Source: Mucilaginibacter defluvii
GTDB lineage: Bacteria; Bacteroidota; Bacteroidia; Sphingobacteriales; Sphingobacteriaceae
DNA length: 64,000 nt
Direction: 5' to 3'
Assembly (NCBI RefSeq): GCF_039543225.1
Contig: NZ_BAABJI010000001.1
Span: forward strand, 833,193 to 897,192
The notes under the pieces are model-generated. The model had not been told where the DNA came from and did no database searches. It saw nothing but the letters and a program-made list of their open reading frames with translations. Both the position numbers and the translations under genes were made by a program. This document shows, one piece after another, positions 61,910 through 64,000 of this stretch (the first letter of the stretch is position 1; every line of letters starts with the position of its first letter).

Positions 61910-63619
61910 ATGAGCGATCATAAACTCACTATATATCAACTGCTGCCGAGATTATTCGGCAATACTAATACTACCCGCAAATATTATGGTTCGATAGAAG
62001 AGAACGGCTGCGGCAAGCTGAATGATATTAATGAGCGTGCGCTGAGCGAGATCAAAAATATGGGTTTTACACACGTTTGGTACACGGGCGTTATTGAACA
62101 TGCCACCATGACGGATTACTCCGCCCATGGCATAGCGCCCGATGATCCGGATGTGGTAAAGGGTAGGGCAGGGTCGCCGTACGCCATTAAGGACTATTAT
62201 GACATCGATCCTGATCTGGCGATTAATGTGCCTAAGCGAGTGCAGGAGTTTGAGGCATTGATCAATCGCACCCACGAGGCCGGTTTAAAGGTAATTATGG
62301 ATTTTGTGCCTAACCATGTGGCCCGTACCTATTATTCGGATATAAAGCCCGCCGGCGTACGAGATTTTGGCGAGGATGATGATGATACGGTAGCCTTTTC
62401 GCCCGTTAATGATTTTTATTATATACCCGGTCAGCCGTTGGTAATACCGGGTGGTTACAACCCCGGTGGCGATCAATTTACCAGCCCGTTAAAAGATGGG
62501 CGGTTTGATGAAAACCCGGCCAAAGCCACCGGCGATAATGTTTTTAATGCCTGGCCATCCATCAACAACTGGTTTGAAACCATTAAGCTGAATTACGGGG
62601 TTGATTACGTTGCCGGATATCAAACCCATTTTAACCCCGTACCGCCGCTGTGGCATAAAATGCTGCACATCCTGTCGTACTGGGCTGATAAGGGGATCGA
62701 TGGTTTCCGTTGCGATATGGTGGAGTATGTGCCCTTTGAGTTTTGGGGCTGGCTGATAACGGAAATGAAACAGTGTTACCCCAACGTGATCTTTATCGGC
62801 GAGGCATATAACGCGCAGGAGTATCACAATTACTTGTTTAATGGCCGGTTTGATTATTTGTATGATAAGGTAGGTTTATACGATGCCGTAAAGCGCCTTA
62901 CCCGTAACGAGTGGAATGCATCCACGTGGGACATAAACGCCGTTTGGAACCACCATACCCGCGGTTTTGACGAACGTATGCTGCGCTTTATGGAAAACCA
63001 TGATGAGGAACGCGTAGCCTCGGCGCCCTTTGCAGGTGATGCCTGGCTGGCCCTGCCGGGTATGATCGTGAGCGCTACGCTATCAACCGGGCCGGTGATG
63101 ATCTACTTCGGACAGGAGGTAGGGGAGCCCGCGCATGGTGCATCCGGCTTTAGCGCTGATGACGGCCGCACCACCATATTTGATTACTGGGCCGTGCCCG
63201 AGCATCAAAAGTGGGTAAACAACCAGGCTTACGATGGTGCGCAATTGCACGAAAGCCAGGTAAGGTTACGCGAATTTTACAGCAAATTGCTTAATGCGGT
63301 ACGCAATAACGAAGCCCTGCGCGAGGGAGAATTCTACGAGCTGATGATGGCCAATGAGCATCAGCCAGGCTTTAATAATCGCTTGTATATTTACATGCGC
63401 TATACGGCCAACGCTCGGGTGCTGGTGGTAGTAAACTTTAACCGCCATGCAGTAGATATTACGATAAAGTTGCCAGACGATCTTATAGCAAGGCTTGGCA
63501 TTAACGATATAGTTAAATTTACTGATCTGCTTTCAGAGAAGGCGTTTCAAACGGATAACATTCATAACGGCTTGCAATTGAATATCGCGGCTGCAAGCGG
63601 ATATTTGCTGGCTTTCTAA
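61910..63619 (+). CDS. GH13 alpha-amylase family glycosidase
   Basis: 569 residues without signal peptide, so cytoplasmic. Catalytic nucleophile D in GFRCDMVEY, acid/base E in FIGEAYN and third acid in ENHDEER are present; IMDFVPNHVA is conserved region I. A C-terminal beta domain follows from about 480. It acts on alpha-glucans or maltooligosaccharides. Upstream TATCTTAG (about 61876) is one base off the -7 consensus. Confidence 0.92.
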   Translation: MSDHKLTIYQLLPRLFGNTNTTRKYYGSIEENGCGKLNDINERALSEIKNMGFTHVWYTGVIEHATMTDYSAHGIAPDDPDVVKGRAGSPYAIKDYYDIDPDLAINVPKRVQEFEALINRTHEAGLKVIMDFVPNHVARTYYSDIKPAGVRDFGEDDDDTVAFSPVNDFYYIPGQPLVIPGGYNPGGDQFTSPLKDGRFDENPAKATGDNVFNAWPSINNWFETIKLNYGVDYVAGYQTHFNPVPPLWHKMLHILSYWADKGIDGFRCDMVEYVPFEFWGWLITEMKQCYPNVIFIGEAYNAQEYHNYLFNGRFDYLYDKVGLYDAVKRLTRNEWNASTWDINAVWNHHTRGFDERMLRFMENHDEERVASAPFAGDAWLALPGMIVSATLSTGPVMIYFGQEVGEPAHGASGFSADDGRTTIFDYWAVPEHQKWVNNQAYDGAQLHESQVRLREFYSKLLNAVRNNEALREGEFYELMMANEHQPGFNNRLYIYMRYTANARVLVVVNFNRHAVDITIKLPDDLIARLGINDIVKFTDLLSEKAFQTDNIHNGLQLNIAAASGYLLAF

Positions 63620-63999
63620 AACTGATTTATGTAAGGTTCTTTCTTTATCAACTCTACCAAAGTTTTTAACGGCGAACGCATATTGTGTTTGTAATGCGTG
63701 TTAGCCCGGTTATGTGACGACTTCTTATAGATATATGGCTCATAAATAGCTTGCATATATTCTCGATCGTCTGTTTTAAATAAAAATACATGATCGCAAT
63801 AATGCGAGCTTTTTACTACAATTTCAAACTCTTCATTTATACCGTTTTTTTCAAATTCGGGTGCCGGTATTGAGTCGGTAATTATTGTTTTAAACCTTGC
63901 TTTTGTAAAATCCAATAACTTAGTTCTCATGGGTTGCCGCTCGTGGTCTTTGCATTCATCAAACCGTTGTACCCAGCTTTTGCCATTTTGCTGCCACAT
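63616..63999 (-). CDS. hypothetical protein, may continue beyond window
   Basis: 127 residues read from ATG 63999, one base from the window's end, so the true start may lie outside. Basic and acidic residues mixed; YCDHVFLF and KSSHNRANTHYKHN are notable but unrecognised. Its 3' end overlaps the amylase stop by 4 bases. Confidence 0.6.
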   Translation of the reverse strand: MWQQNGKSWVQRFDECKDHERQPMRTKLLDFTKARFKTIITDSIPAPEFEKNGINEEFEIVVKSSHYCDHVFLFKTDDREYMQAIYEPYIYKKSSHNRANTHYKHNMRSPLKTLVELIKKEPYINQF

Positions 64000-64000
64000 C

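Overview
The window joins the late half of a Bacteroidota prophage (about positions 1-30,200) to ordinary host chromosome (about 30,360-64,000). Perfect or near TAnnTTTG -7 promoter boxes, SPII lipoproteins ending FSC/FAC, M13 peptidase, the BadF-type sugar kinases and Nudix-type regulator, and dispersed intergenic repeats all fit the Sphingobacteriaceae (Mucilaginibacter/Pedobacter-like). That placement is an inference; there is no rRNA or other marker gene here. The phage half is visibly more AT-rich, and the change falls between umuC's downstream genes and holA.

Prophage: early genes, integrase and the left end lie outside the window. On the + strand the late genes run terS, terL, a tail-assembly chaperone with a probable -1 programmed frameshift, tail proteins, an SGNH-esterase tail protein, a LamG-like fibre protein, a large tail protein, tape measure, XkdF-type protease, scaffold, major capsid, tail tube, portal fused to a minor-head domain, connectors, lysozyme, holin. 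Tail genes therefore come before head genes, an unusual order. Minus-strand cargo ('moron') genes are packed tightly between these blocks: membrane proteins, a secreted protein, a protein ending in the SSB tip DDIPF, an OLD-like ATPase-TOPRIM protein, a family of three membrane paralogues plus a 32-residue relative, and a HEPN-motif protein. A umuDC pair and two unknown genes close the phage.

The most notable undescribed element is a box, ACTATTTAT, found 3-20 bases before the start codon of the first gene of nine late transcription units, often flanked by short inverted repeats whose sequence varies while pairing is kept. I read it as a phage-specific late control element (promoter or RNA hairpin). 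A second candidate is a foldable RNA of about 135 bases between terS and terL.

Host part: holA, a HSDR_N-like protein, a hybrid histidine kinase and valS (with an in-frame repeat-derived insertion); an M13 peptidase, an MBL-rhodanese protein, mnmD-like and mazG genes; an ECF sigma factor coupled to a membrane/beta-barrel protein; a lipid kinase and surE; a carbohydrate cluster (two GlcNAc-kinase-like genes, a Nudix-type regulator, pfkA, gapA); then an MBL hydrolase, a nucleotide kinase-like protein, paired lipoproteins, lolA, penicillin acylase, a thermonuclease and a GH13 glycosidase.
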